Source: Puffinus mauretanicus
Taxonomy: Eukaryota; Chordata; Aves; Procellariiformes; Procellariidae
Reading direction: 5' to 3'
DNA: 64,000 nt
NCBI GenBank assembly: GCA_023333565.1
Contig: JAJKFH010000295.1
Coordinates: 352,001-416,000, forward strand
The notes under the pieces were generated by a model. That model ran no database searches, was not told the DNA's origin, and saw nothing but the letters and a program-made list of their open reading frames with translations. Each line of letters starts with the position of its first letter. The stretch's first letter is position 1. The translations under genes and the position numbers were made by a program. Shown in pieces: positions 49,421 through 63,069 of this stretch.

Positions 49421-51489
49421 ACAGATCACTGAGGACTCATCTGTTCTCAAGCCTTTTTCAGTAAATCTGCAGGTAAAGAGTGACCTAACTACAGGTGAAT
49501 ACAGGTAAAAATCAGGAGCGTGATGGAGATGCTTTTTGCATTTGGCATACTCCTCTCCTTTAGAGAGGGTTGCTAAAATTCCCAGGAAAATACAGTAATG
49601 GATAGTCTAACCCATAGGGGTTGAAGAGTGGTCCTGCCCTTCACTACCTGGGTGACTCAGTGCTGCCCTGTTCCAGTGTTTTCAACCACACAGTCTCATC
49701 CCACTTACATAAAATATGAGAGTTATAGAGGAAAAGAAAGGCAATATTTGAATTGATGACTTTTGAAGTTGACATATATAATATAAAAAGAAAACAAACA
49801 TGCAATTAAAGGTTGAGGAAGACAGAGCAAGGAACGGAAGACTATTTCCAGATTGAGTTGAACAAGTAATTTACAAGAAGTAATGCGTTTAGGGTTTTTT
49901 AGAATATGGAGTTCTGTTTGTTTTCTTCTGTTGTGGAATATATGTCAATAACTTTCAAGTCTTTAAGCTTACCTCCTGACTAAAAAAAAACTTAGTCTGA
50001 AAAAAAACCTTTTCAACCTTTTGCAAATAATATGAATTGTCATAATTTACAATAAATTGCTCAGACAAAAGGACAAGAAAATTATATGGTTCCTTTTTCT
50101 ACCAGGAGCACCAGATAGACTGTCATGCCAAAAGAAAACCCTTCTGAGTGGCTGGGTACTGCCGGCCATGTGTGCACTTTTAACTTCAAAACCTACATAT
50201 AATTCTGCCTTATGCTTTGGAAAACAAACTAATTCTCTGTAAAGAACAAGGGAGACTTGGCATTGCTGTATTTATATCACCCTTGTTAAGAGTCATACAA
50301 ATGATTCATGTATTTAAATTTAGACACACACTTGGATACCCTGTTGAATCTTTTATTCAGATCCAATCTTATGGGACATTTCCAGAAAGAATATCATACC
50401 AAAGAATTTTCTTTTTATTGAGACTCTTACCAATTATATTTTGTACTTCTAAATTTAAAAAGTAAATTATTTTAAAATTTAATTATATTGCCATTGCACT
50501 CAGCCTCCAATTATATTCATAACCTTGTATTTTTTGACCCATGATGAACTTCTAATGCTTCTCTTACAATAAAGGATAGAATGAATTCGTAGTGCATAAG
50601 TTATGAAAACCAACATGTTAACACTGTTTATTTCCAATGAGAAATGGTAGTGACATTCATCTGTATATCTGTTGTTTCAAACCACAAGTTCCAGTATATT
50701 TTTCTCTTTTAATACAGTAAGTTTAGTACTTTCCAGTGAACGTAGATGTGATGTTTTATGAAGGAGAAAGACACACCCATTATCTTTAAAGTAATCAAAA
50801 AATATCTAGCCAAAGATCTGAAATCCATTTGCTGTACTCTGTTTATATGTCGACTCTAGTTTATCAAATTATATTTACCTCAATTAAATCATTAGAGTAA
50901 GTATAACTGAACAAAACATCACCCATGAGCTCATTTTTAAAAATAATAAGTCAATGGATTTAAGAATCCTTTTTACTTCTTACCTTAAGTGAAAGTTCTG
51001 ATATATCCACTTAAATGTAAAACTTAGACAAAGTGACCTTTACTGCCATCGACTTCATTTTATGTTTCCATATAAATGATTTCTATTTGTTAAAACACAA
51101 TTGATTTTCAAACTTTTCAGCAGTAACAGCTCTTTGCTTACAAGGTAGTGTCAGAGTTGCACTGCGAGGAAAGACTTCCACTAAAGGTGCTTCAGGATCT
51201 GCACAAAATAAACATAAAAACATGAAGCAGATCAAATGGAGGCTGTTGTGTGGACCTACCTTATGGAGTCTGGCAGTGGGAGAAGGTGCCTTGTGAGATA
51301 TGCCACGGGTCAGCCTCTTTCTTGGGCTGAGACAGGGTAATTACAGGAGGAAAAGGAAAGCCCAGAATGAAGCTGCTGGTATATTTAGCCACGTATTATA
51401 ATAGTTTATGTTGTAAATTTGACTGCTTACCTGAAAGCTCTGATTCCAGTGTGTTTCTTAAGTAAGGCATACCTTTTTAGCATTGCCTT

Positions 51490-51950
51490 TATCAGAACTT
51501 GGTCTTCTCATAAAGATCAGGTCGCACAGTTCAGTTGTGTAACAGCAGATAGAAACTACGTTGCCCTCTCTCTCCCTGATGCTACCAAGCACATCTTTGG
51601 CCAAGGTGCAAGGTGGTCTGGGAACATCTCTTCTGGCTTTCTGCAGCACCCACCCACGCTCCCTACAATCTGATGGTGGCTCCTTCTCATCCCAGAGGCA
51701 GCATGAGGGCAAGGTCTGGGTCGGTACAGTTAAGGCATGAGTCCAAAGAGGACACACAGATGTGTCAGCTGAAGGCATGAGTAACTGGGACCCTAGAAAT
51801 GAGCATCCCCTACACTGCTAGTGCAACGAGTTTGCTGCAGCAGCTAGCCCTGGCCAGGTAGTCCACCTGGCCCTTGCGGAGAGACTCGGAGGGGGAGACC
51901 TCCAGAGACACTGCAAGGCACGCGGTGACATTTAGTCTCCAGAACAGTTG
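51490..51950. other. CpG- and GC-richer intronic segment, no recognised gene
   Basis: A segment with higher GC and several CpG (for example cttgcggagagactcggagg near 51870). A minus-strand frame of 106 codons (51458-51778) and a plus-strand frame of 84 codons (51419-51673) overlap here; neither shows a known domain. Good-looking isolated splice sites lie just below it on the minus strand (donors at 51427 and 51259, acceptors near 51327 and 51209), too close together to form usual introns. Confidence 0.3.
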
Positions 51951-54137
51951 CACTGGAACAAGCTGCCTGAGCAGGCAAATAATTACTATATATCACGATC
52001 TTTTCCTGAAATAAAATCAGGCCAGTCATCACAATAACTTTGAGACACTTCAATCAGCTACATGTGGGGTTTGCATGGGTGCACTGACCCTATGTTTGAC
52101 CAGCCATGGTTAAAACTCAGACAAAATGTTAAAAAGAGACAATAGAAGACTGTTTTAGCTTTAAAATTAATGTTCCAGCTGACAAACTGCACAGGGACTT
52201 AACCTACTTTAGAACATATTTAATAGCATAATTTAGTCTCGAAAAAGAAAAGCAAAATAACTAATGATGGACAAATTTAGAGGTCGAATCTAGTTCAGAT
52301 AAACATTCAAAAGTTCAGATGTTTAACCAAACCTTATCTTGTCCATGAAAAGCCTCAACCGAAGAGCTCTATCAAATATAAGCAAAGCACAGAGGATTGT
52401 GGAAACTTCCTTACAGAAGGAAAACTATTATCAGGAACCAGCACCTTATTGCAGCACTCACGTGTTAAGCAGTTAAGCATCAAAGCAAAAGCAAAACATT
52501 TTCAGAAAACTGCTTCATGGAAGTAATAATATTTGGATGAAATCCAATACAGAGAAAAGAAAATAATATTAAGGGGAAAGATAATACAAATGCAATTAGA
52601 CTATCAACCAATAAAACCTAATCTATGCTTGATAGCTGAAACCTTCCAAGCTTAGAGAGAATAAGGAAACTGGAGATCAGAGGACTCTGCCTTTTGAAGT
52701 CTTGCTGTCCAGATCTTGGGGACCATTATCTAGCTGAGTATTTTAAAGACATTATGAATATTCTGTCACAGAATTAGAAAGCTTTATTATTATGAGTGAC
52801 CTGTAACTTGAGCAGGGATAACTACAGATGAATTCCAAGTAAACAATTGTTTGGAAAAGGTGAATTCTGCTAACTTAGTTTTCTGGACTAAAACCTGCAA
52901 AATAAAAGATGTGTTTTTAAAGAACATTTTCATTGTGGGTTATTAATAACAGAAAATATAATTCTAACGGATTCTCTCCATCCTCGCATTCACCAATTAC
53001 AAATGATCTTTTAAAAAGTGTACCAGATGAGATGAGACCACTGCTGTGGCTTGCCTGGCACTGTTTCTCATGCAGCAGAAAATACCTGCTACAGTACCCC
53101 AGAGGAAAGCAAAATTCAGACAAATGATGCAGCAAACCAATGGTGCTTCAGGATCCTTTCAATTTCTTTCCCTTTCCCCATGTCACCACTTTGACTCCTC
53201 TCTTCTGAAGCCTGTCCCACACCTTTTTTTTTGTCTAGATCCCTCAAGCCTCTTGGGCAATTAACAGAAAAATTTACTTGTCTCATAGTTGAACCCCAAA
53301 TTCAAACTATCAGATGCCCCAAATCTGAAACCTAGCAAAAGATTTTTTAAGCCAGATTCAATCTTTCAGTTCAGAAATGAGTAATGTAGAACTTACATTA
53401 AGAGCAAAGTTGTAACAATAAATCAAGTATCCCACTGCTTGCAATTGTGCCTTAATATCAGTACTACCCTCTATCCATCATGCTCAATGATCTTCAGATA
53501 ACATTGTATAACAGTTCAGGTATTACAGTATTTTCATTATTTCTTCATTAATTTTTAGTGCTATCTTTTGATTTTCATTCAAACATGTCAGCTGAAGTAC
53601 CTTCATGTGAAGAAATGAAAGTAGGAACATTACAGCACCCTTAAATAATCACCTTTAATTTTACATAAACAGGAAAGATACTGTAAGTATGTTTTCATAC
53701 AAAAATGTATACAAAGCTTATTTTTGCAGGAACACAACTTCTTAACTTCTTGGAAACCATAGCAATGAAACAAAGAGTTTGATTTAAGAGAATGTATCTA
53801 CAGCTCGGATAGAAGACAGTCTAAGAGCGATCTTGAGATCATCACCTGCACTACTTAATTTTTAGTCAACTTTCTGGTCCTTCAAGGTATCTCTTCTTGA
53901 GAGAAAACCCGGGTGCTGTTCAGGAGCCATTTTACTCCAGAGACTGCTCCCAAAAGGTATTATGGCCAAGACAGCACCGAGTTTCTTTGCTTCTGCTTTA
54001 CTCTGCCCTTTAACTCTCATCCCAGAAGGCACTTTACCTTCAAGTGTAATATTCCACGTCTACATATCAGACACATTCACCACAAAGTTTTCAAAGCACC
54101 AGGCTGGTGGGGTGCATATAACCATCAGTTTATATCA

Positions 54138-54150
54138 GACACACACACAC
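54138..54150. repeat. Short (AC)n microsatellite
   Basis: gacacacacacaca, about six AC units. Confidence 0.8.
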
Positions 54151-56150
54151 ATTAACAACGCCAGGCATCACAAGGTGACCAAAGAAGATCGGAGAAAAAG
54201 CTTTCTCTGATTAGGACACAGCCAGTCTGTCCTAGAAAGAGCGAGCAGGGAGTGATGTGGTTGCAAGCCACATGTCCTTGCACCTTGAATGAAGTCTTTT
54301 ATTATAGATACCCACCGAACTAAAGGTTAACTTGCTCTGATTTAGATTTTTGTACCTCAAAACCTGTTAATGACAAATGATCAAATCTGCATCTGCTGCT
54401 CTCCTTTTCTGACCTGCCTACATCTGGCCACCTTCCCTTAGACTCTGGGTCCTTGGACTGGAGTATAACCTTCTTCAGCAAAAGTGATTATAAAACATAC
54501 TATCACTGTGTGATTGCAACATATATGAACTATAAGGGTTTACATGCAGAAACATACTCTCTCTAGCAGAGCTTCATACCTGCATGTTTTTTAAACTATT
54601 TCTGTGTTCTGGACAAGATGTCTTCATGAATTTCATTATGATAAGCCCTTTTCTCTCCAAAGTTTTGGTTTTATTTTAAAAAATGTATTAGCACTGGAGT
54701 ATTTTAAATTGTTTTAATTTCATTTATTTTAAATGTATTGTTTGAAAAGAGTTGCCAGTTTTATAAGAATGTTACTTTTCCATATAAATTGAACACCTTA
54801 AAAATTAATTACAAAAACTGTTATCACATGTAGGAACATATTTTATATGCTATAAAAAGGCTTAAGGCAGGCTTACTCTTTGGTTTTCACGGAGAATGCA
54901 TTGGTTGCAAAAGATTAAAGGACAGCAGGATCTACATGTTCTGGTTGTTTACTTTTTATCTCTAAAAAAGTGGCCATGAAACAGATAAATACAGTCCCTA
55001 TCAGATGAGCCATTTCCATATAGAAGAGTGAATTCCACTTCACACGGCTGTGGGAAGATCTTGCCTTGAATATCCATGTGCAAGAAATACGGACTGAAAC
55101 GGGGGCAGATTCAGAAAAGGGACATTTGAGATGGTCAGGAAAAAGAGCAGCAGCCTATCACAGGAAACACGACTACGGATCTTGGCTGGCTTAGTCTATC
55201 AAATCATGCAGGAGAAGGAATACGAGTGCTGTCTGTAACTCTATTTGGGGTGGTACACCTGAGACAGAAAGGAACTTCTGAAAATAAAGAGCTAGCTAAA
55301 TGCTGACACAAGAACACGTTTGTACCACAAGTCCATTTAGGTTGAAAATTAGAATGCTTTCAGCTTGAAAACTGAAATTTTGGAACATTCTTCCAGCATG
55401 AGCTGAGGGGCAAAAACATTACTACTGAATTTCATTAATTATGAAAGGAATCAAATGAGGTAGTTGTTTTCAAGAACTGGGGAATTGATTCAATGCTACA
55501 AAAAGTCTGTCTGAGGCAGATAATGCTATGTTACACTTTTCAATAGCAGTAACGCAAGTGAATTCCTCTTGGGTGAATCCTGGGCACAGTTAAGACAATG
55601 GCCAATGGAATTAATTAAATGGAGCCAAATATCCTTGGTGGTGAGGGGAGCTGCTCATATGTCATAGCGTTCTCTTCAGCATCGATATTTAGAGCCAGCT
55701 TGTTGGAACTTTCTACTTAATTGAGAAACAATATAGCATTTAACCCTTCAGTGATATTCCAACCTTTGGCTTTCAGAGGCACGACCTGTTTATCTGGCAT
55801 GTCAGCAGGCAGCTGGTGGAACAAATAGGAGATCTTACAAAGCACATTCCTTTTTAAAGCGTTAATACGTCCTGTCCAGGAGACGGTACCATGCTTTCAT
55901 CCATTAAGTTGGTCTTTAAATATTTGGGATTGGAGGTCATAATTTAAAGTAAACGCATCCTCCAACCAGGAAGGTACAAACATTTAAGTTATTTCACCAC
56001 GGGGAAAAAGGTGAGTCTGGGCAGTAGGTATTCCTATCTAGAGCCTGATTTACAGTCACTCTAACTGAGCTTAATTTAGACTTTTATAACCTAAAAACCT
56101 CCTTATTTCTGTCACATTCCTCCCAAAGTACCAGGGGGATTGCATCTGGA

Positions 56151-56170
56151 TTATAAATAGTTATAAATAG
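56151..56170. promoter_or_regulatory. Tandem pair of MEF2-like sites
   Basis: The 10-mer TTATAAATAG occurs twice back to back. On the minus strand each copy is CTATTTATAA, which fits the MEF2 consensus YTAWWWWTAR at every position. The 10 bp spacing would put both sites on the same face of the helix. Function is inferred; short AT-rich motifs also arise by chance or slippage. Confidence 0.35.
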
Positions 56171-59100
56171 TAGTGAAACCTCAGAATACAGTATAGCATG
56201 AGAATCATTTTTTTCTGGCTACAAACTTGCAATCGGGGTAGTCATTTCAATAATTATCACGAGAGGCTTCAGAATTAGGCTCACAGGAGTGATGGAAAGC
56301 TGGGCTGGCTCTTCCGTCCCAAAGAACAAAGCTCAGCAAGTCCTTCTCACTCGCTCTAATTCTGACCTCTCTCCAAAGGCAGTAGTCTAAAATATTTCCC
56401 GTTGTAGTGAAAATGCCTGCATCTATTTAGGTGTTATCAGTTGTCAGCCTATATTCTTCCCTTGTGGAAGTAAAATATGGAGATGTACAGAAATGGAGAT
56501 ATTCTGACGACACAGGTGATGGAGGGTCAAGCAGATGTAACTGTCTGCATTGTCTATTGCTTTAAACTATAAAGATCATGATATTTTTCACAATATACAT
56601 AAAACTTTAGTTTTACTTCCTAATGTAAACAAAGATTTACTTAAGAATTAAGAGACTGCACCAAACCAGTGCAAGGCATGTTGGATAGTTGGGCTTAAAA
56701 GTGGTAGAGTCAGAGGAAATATCTTTTCCTCATGTCACAGGAATCAACATCACTTTTAGCACATGGAAGGGGCACAACTGCTCGACTCCAATAATACCTA
56801 AAATGCTCCTGATTTCTTTGTGATTGCTTTTTCTGAAGCAAGTGTGTGTTTTAAACAACCGCTACACATTTTTCCAAAATGTAGTTTCCTTAAACACTGT
56901 GTCAGTATATGTAGTTCGGTAGGAAAAAACTTAAAGTAATCATGACTATCCAGTCGCTACTTGCCTCCATATCAAATTTATCTTGAGTGTGCATGTAGGA
57001 GTTTATTTTGTTAAGAAAAATATATGGTGTCTCTTGTTTCTTTGGAACAAAGTAGAAATATGGATTTGTAACCCTTTTTTTTTTTTCTTTAAACTTAAGT
57101 CCTTCAATAGTGTTTTGAACAAACCTAAAGAGATTTTAAGACAGACATTTTGTATTATAACATTCCTCTGGGTCGTATGTATGATCGTCTTTACTAAAGC
57201 TCCTTTCGGTCCCAGTTGAATAAATATGCATTTTATTTCACTAATCTTGAAACAACAGGAATAAAGTTTACCCAGGTCTTTTATACCTCAGAGAACAAAA
57301 CAAATACTACAAATCTTTAGAGAGAAAGGATATACAAAAGGGCTTGAGGTGAATGTTTCAAAGCAAATACTCTTTAAACGATGTGCAAATTATTTCAGCA
57401 CTTGAACATGATTTATGAAAGGGGATTAGTCCACTGAAACAAGAACCCAGTTTAAACTGTTGGGTTTCAAAGTCAAAGATGAGAGGCGTTTGCTGGAAAA
57501 GGCAGAAGAAACGGGATAGTAATCTATAGTGAGGATTTCGGATTGATTTTCTTTAACTAACTCAATCTTACATTAGCTATCACTGTCATTCATACTTAAC
57601 TGTGGTGGGCACTATAAAATACCTTCTTTTATGATATAATTCTCCATAAAAATGAAGTATGCAATAGTGATAATTAAGTAATAATGAGGTAATTAATAAC
57701 ACAGTGACTAGCTCTCTATTTACTGGTATGCCCCATAAATGAGTACAAGGAATATGAAACAATTAAAGATTATCCAAGCTCAAACAGATAACTTTTCCAG
57801 AGAGTTGTGTGTCAGTGAGTAGATCAATGAGTCACAGGTCACATCTATAATAATACATTATATTATATTGTAATATTCCCCCATACTCTTCACGTAATGG
57901 GTAAGAGCTACTCTTAAGTACTATAAAAATGATCACTTTTATGTAATTGTAAAGATTAATAAGTGAGCTAACTTCTCATGGTTCTATAATGACCCTGCTG
58001 TTCTAGTAGGTAAAGGAAAATTTAATGATCCTGCTCAGATATGATTAATATCTAACTTTTTCCTGACTAAAAATCTGGACTTGGTTCAATAAAAATGAAT
58101 TAAGTGAACATGCACTGATTTCCCTGCCAAACGTTTATATGGAAGTTGGTTATGCCCAATTTAAAAATATGCTTTTTCAACCCAAATAGTAAACTCTGGA
58201 AGGATTTTGGAAAGTGAAGTAGAAATAAAACAAAGAATTAAGGAAACATTATATTATAATTGATGGAAACAGGATATTCAAATTCAGGAAAAATCCTTTT
58301 TTTTTTTTTGAGAACCAGTCACGGCCAGTTGTGATTTTGGGTGCAACATAATCTCCTATTATCAGTGGAAGTGACACAATTTGTTTCTGAATTTGGCATG
58401 TTTTCTTTCCAGAATGTCAGTATTATTACTTCTTTGTTGCTGAATCAGTATTTTCCTAAGCTTTATGAAAAGAGCGTACGTATAGTAAATATTGCAGAGA
58501 AACACGAGAGTAAAAATATGTCAAAAATAAGTTTAGTCCCCATAGTACAAATATGAATGCTCCCACCCTCCATAAACAACATGTTGCATTTTCTGTTTGT
58601 GGGTTTTTTTCAGTAGCTGAAGCTGACTGCATTCCTGTTGATGCAATAAAAATAAATGCCACAAACACACAAGCTGCAGAGTGACAAAATTAACGTTGCA
58701 GTAGGAAGCTGCATATTTGCATATAGTTTTCATTCTGCTTCCTGTTTTAATTGTTGTCATTGGTAATGCTGCGCTAATATACGTTACTGCTTTATATTTC
58801 TTGGTTTTATTAAAAGTAATAAAACTGACCTATACATAATGCTAACATTGTAATGTAATAATACTCCCTAAATAGCATCCATTTGGCTTTGAACTTCACA
58901 TCTAACTAAAATAAATGGGCTGGGAAGGGGAAAGAATTTAGACCTCATCAGAGCTAACAAAGAAATGGAGTGATTTCCCACTTCTGCCGCTATAATTAGC
59001 CCCTTTATCACAGAGGTAACGCTACGTGGGTGAAGGATTCCGTTAGCTACCGCAGAATCCAGCCCTCGACAAGTTTAGCTGAGCCAGTAAAACCTCTCCC

Positions 59101-59558
59101 TACATCCCAAGATACGGGCTCCCAACCTACCAGCCTCTTCACGTGTTAGAAAGGAAGAGAGAAAAATGACACAGGCTCCTCTCTCAGCACTGCCTGTCAT
59201 GAGGTGGCCTTTTTCTAGGAACGCTAAATGATGTTTTCCACAAAATAAGTTTCTGGCATTTTTTTCCTCCTGTTATAACCCAGCTGAAGCCGTGCAAATA
59301 CGTGTGTTTGTGCCCTGGTAACCATCCCTTCCCTCTGCAGAGAAACAATAGCCTCAGCAAGGCGGTGTTTGCCACAGAAATATCCAGTCGCGTGCGGGGA
59401 CAAGCTTTAAACCCTCGAGCAAGCCCTCAGAAGAAGCTTTAGCCAGGGAAAGAGCAAGAACCATGCAGGGCCAGAAAGGGTTAAAGCTCCACTGACTTCT
59501 CCAGTTCTTCCCTCACGTCCACTGAGAGACCAAAATGGAGTTTTGCTGCTGTTTCCCC

Positions 59559-59569
59559 ACACACACACA
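59559..59569. repeat. Short (CA)n repeat
   Basis: cacacacacaca after a run of C; about five to six units. Confidence 0.75.
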
Positions 59570-60261
59570 TTGTACAGTCTTAATTAGCTAACAAACTGCA
59601 TTCAGAAATGATTCGGGATGTTTTAGTAATTAGTTAGGAATATTTACATGCCATGCTTCGAGCGTCAAAATTCAGCCTTCTAAAGTAAAGAAAAGTGAAT
59701 GAAACGAGAAAAGCAACTTTGGGTGATTTTAAAGCCCACACATCCTTGGTTAGATACTAGGGACGGGGTGGCCTGAATTAAATTGTGTCTTTTAAGAAAC
59801 CAAAGCAGATTTCAGAGCCCTGATGACTTTGTGGCAAATACCTCTGAAGGCAAATCAAAATTATGATCCAGAGGTTATTATTTTTTTCTTGATTAAAACG
59901 ATGCTAGGAGGCATTGACACTGCCCTGCAGCCGTTCCCCGGGGAAGCGTGCGAGGGCTGTGGCATCCCAGAGCAATGCATTGCCCTTTGGGACTAGAAAG
60001 ACCCATCGCTCCCTGTTGAAAGTGCAAGAGGAATTTAGGTAAGGAAAATATCGTTATTTGAGTTGGCCGGTGGCCAGGGTGCCGGGGCTAAGACCCCGAT
60101 CCTAACGAAGAGCGGAAAGGAATCCCAAGCTTGCTGTTTAATATGCATGACATGTCGGCTTTGCTGTCAACTTTTCCTTCCACCCCCTGCTTTTGTCCGC
60201 TTTTTCCACCTGTTGTAACTTGTCCTTTATTCAGGCTGAGAGCTGGAATTGTCTTACTTCA

Positions 60262-60290
60262 GTGTCACATTGTGTCTGGCACAATGACAC
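60262..60290. repeat. Short inverted repeat with SOX-like half sites
   Basis: Left arm GTGTCACATTGTG, 5-nt loop TCTGG, right arm CACAATGACAC. The arms pair over 11 positions if two bases (CA) bulge out of the left arm. CATTGTG and CACAATG are inverted copies of a SOX-type core. It lies at the edge of the CpG-enriched block. Confidence 0.4.
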
Positions 60291-60812
60291 CCGGATCCCC
60301 AACTACTCTTATTGAGACACTAAAGTGATCATGAATAGCAATAATACTGCACAGCCCATCAAGACTTTGTTTTTCACATATATATATAAAATTATCTTTT
60401 TTTTTTTTTAAATGTTGATGCTCTGGTTGTGGCATCTCAAGCCAGAATTCAAATATGGAGGAGATTTTCCAGGATTTGTCGTTGCAGGGTTGCATGACTA
60501 AACACTGGGTTTTAAGTAAAGTGTTCTTGAAGATAAGACAAATATGCGAGTAGAAACAATAAAAATAATGCGATTCAATCTTATCAATTCAGGCAGTTCC
60601 AGCTTTTATGTGGCAAACAAGGAGATCAAATTGCATTTATCTAATATCACAGATTTTTTAAATGTCTAAAATATTTAATTATTTTGCTTTGGCAACCTAA
60701 AGCTGAGGAACAGATTACTGTTCCCACTACATAAGGAAATAACTGACAACAATTAGTATTTATTCTTGTTGCTTTTGTAATAAAAATAGAATTCCATCAC
60801 TTTCAAGGAAAC

Positions 60813-61400
60813 CTAAAATATTAATAAGAATGTGATGAACTGAGTAAATGTGACGCCATAAGGAAATGATGGAGAACAGGTTGGAAATATAGTGCTTTGG
60901 GAATGGATTGCATTATCAAGCTTGTGATTGTGCATTTTGACAAGAGCAGCCCTCAGATTGATACGGTAGCCAAAGGGCACTCTTCCTACTGCGAAGCCGT
61001 TTGTTTCCATCCAGAAAAGGGGGAGTAGAAGGGGAATTGATCCCCTCTGACAATCGATAGCGACTCCAGCCCAGGCTCTTCCACAAGAGGTCACTCCTGA
61101 GTGACAAAATTCCCAGGTGATGGCCAAAATGCAAACCACAAAGCGACCACGGACAGGAAAAGAAAAGCTGAGCTTAGCGGAGTGCGTGGAGTTGGTTTCA
61201 TTGCCCACAACATGACTGTCCTGACAGCCCCTGTAGTCCATACACACAGTAAGGTCCCTTGGTTTTTGGAGAGTGGAATGATTTCTGGGAACCTTGCAAT
61301 GCACAGATCCTTTCCCTACCTCCCATGCACCGCGACAGCATCTCTACTTTCAGTCTAACCCAGGTGCCTGGTTTCATGTGGTATAAAATTAACGTGGCAG
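60813..61400. other. GC- and CpG-richer segment with no recognised gene
   Basis: A moderately CpG-containing segment just beyond the main CpG-rich block. The minus strand is open for 163 codons (60813-61304) and the plus strand for 85 (61101-61358). Neither translation shows a domain I know, and simultaneous openness of both strands is typical of base composition and not of coding. I treat it as non-coding; an old exapted transposon piece is possible. Confidence 0.3.
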
Positions 61401-63069
61401 ACCACCTACCAGCAGACCCAATTATAATTGGTATTAATTAGGAGGGTTTTTTGGCAACCTTAGGAGAAAAAAACAAAAACCTACAGTCTGAATGATAACG
61501 AAATTACTTGGAAATTATGAAGTCTGCCACTAATTTTAAAAATTATCGGTTTAGAACACCACTTACTTGCGTAAAAAGGAGCAGCGCTGCAAAGCAGTTG
61601 CCTTGCACCAAATGTATACATCTTCTAATGGGGGAGGTTGCTAGGGTGAAAAATGTGTTCTTTCTGACCCAGCATTAGCTGCATAAATTAAATCAGTGAA
61701 ATAGTTGGCATGGTAAAATAAAGAGTAATCTTTTTCCATGTATTTGAGAGCAGGATCACGATTTTACATATTTTGGTAATGTTCCCCAAGGCCATCCCTG
61801 GTTTCTTCTTAGCTCAAGAAAACTTCAATTAGAACATGAATTGAATCCAAACTGGATGAGAAGCCACTGAAAAGCTGCGTGACCAAGAAGACGGACACTC
61901 TGTGAACTTTGGAAATTGAGCCTGGCAGTTTGAACCCAATTTTCAATGAAATCAGTGTCTACAGCTCAAAAAGCATAACAGAGAATTACCATTTGTCCTT
62001 GTAGTGTAAGCAGAAGCAATTAGGATTAAACACAAAAACCAAATTCCTGCTACTAGGTCTCTAGGGTCAGTGTCCGCAGTTTTAAATTAAAGAGTAAATT
62101 ACTGGAATACTTTGGTTAGAATACACCTGTCCTTTATATACTTGCGCTGCTAAAAAACCCCAATGATACAGCAGTACCAAGGCTAAAACTGGAGATTTTT
62201 TGCAGCCCTTAAAATGTGGAGAGTCTGAACTGTCTGAATATTTCATTAAAGATTTTCAGGGGGGTGGTGGCCTGCTAACACATCAGTTGCTCGTCTTCCA
62301 TGTTAAACTGGAGGAGTGTTAAGCCATCTTTAAAAAATCTCCTTTGTTTGGATTTGGCATTGGCAGCAGTCAATAATGTAAGAGCACTATAAAATTATAA
62401 AATTGTTAAACTTTGTAAGAACTTTATAAACACACTTGCAGATATTGCACATCTCTTCTCTGTGCTCTGCAGTCAAACTGGACAATGAAACGACCACCTG
62501 TTAACTGCTAACAATGTGTCATTACCCGTTCTCATGCCTTTTTAAAGCAATTTTGGCTCTAGCTGCCGATAATTCTGGCTACGATACTTGTGTGAACATT
62601 AAGGGCACAGAAAGCCAAAGGCAGAAAACTGACAATACAGTTTGTGCTTAGACTACTAATAAGTAAGTGAATAATATGATTTTTCTAATTCCACATAATT
62701 GCTTGATCTCAAGGGGCCAAAAAAAAGTTCTGAATACATATTTTAGAAGCAATCCAATCTACAGTATTTAAATGTGAGCTTCGATTCAGTGAGATTTCAC
62801 AGCAGATATTTTCACATTTTTTAATAGTTTAAATAGCCTTTAACTAAACGGGGGTTATTCAGGATTCTCTAAGGTTTGGAAAGAAACGTAGACTAAGTCT
62901 CTGTCACTGCTCATATTCACTTTTTCTGTTTTGTCTGACAAATTATCATTTAAAGATATGTGAGAAGTCTAAATAAATAAATAAAAATTCCCCGAGTGCT
63001 GAGACAGTTTATGGGCATTTTGCTATTAGCTACAATAAATAAGAGCAGAATCAGGCCCTCAAAACTTAC

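Larger units (their letters stand above)
58981..60300. promoter_or_regulatory. CpG-enriched intronic block, possible regulatory element
   Basis: I count about 37 CpG dinucleotides in these 1.3 kb, against only a few in the preceding 600 bases. The stretch is also richer in G and C than its surroundings, most strongly at 59385-59400 and 59925-60115 (for example gccggtggccagggtgccgg). It is not dense enough for a classical CpG island. It may be an enhancer, a weak alternative promoter or a conserved non-coding element. A plus-strand donor-like site (aatttag then gtaagg, near 60037) follows the densest part. No long reading frame runs through it. Confidence 0.4.

Noticed and set aside
51260..51326. 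Possible 67-nt exon with good acceptor and gtaggt donor
   Set aside because: Its one open frame has no relation to ARHGAP15 and its length breaks the frame; kept only as part of a splice-site cluster observation.
60813..61304. Minus-strand open frame of 163 codons
   Set aside because: No recognisable domain or signal; the plus strand is open in the same place, which fits base composition more than coding.
61101..61358. Plus-strand frame containing GVRGVGFIAHN, recalling the endonuclease domain of RTE-type LINEs
   Set aside because: Only about ten residues look similar, the expected following motifs are absent and the neighbouring sequence does not match.
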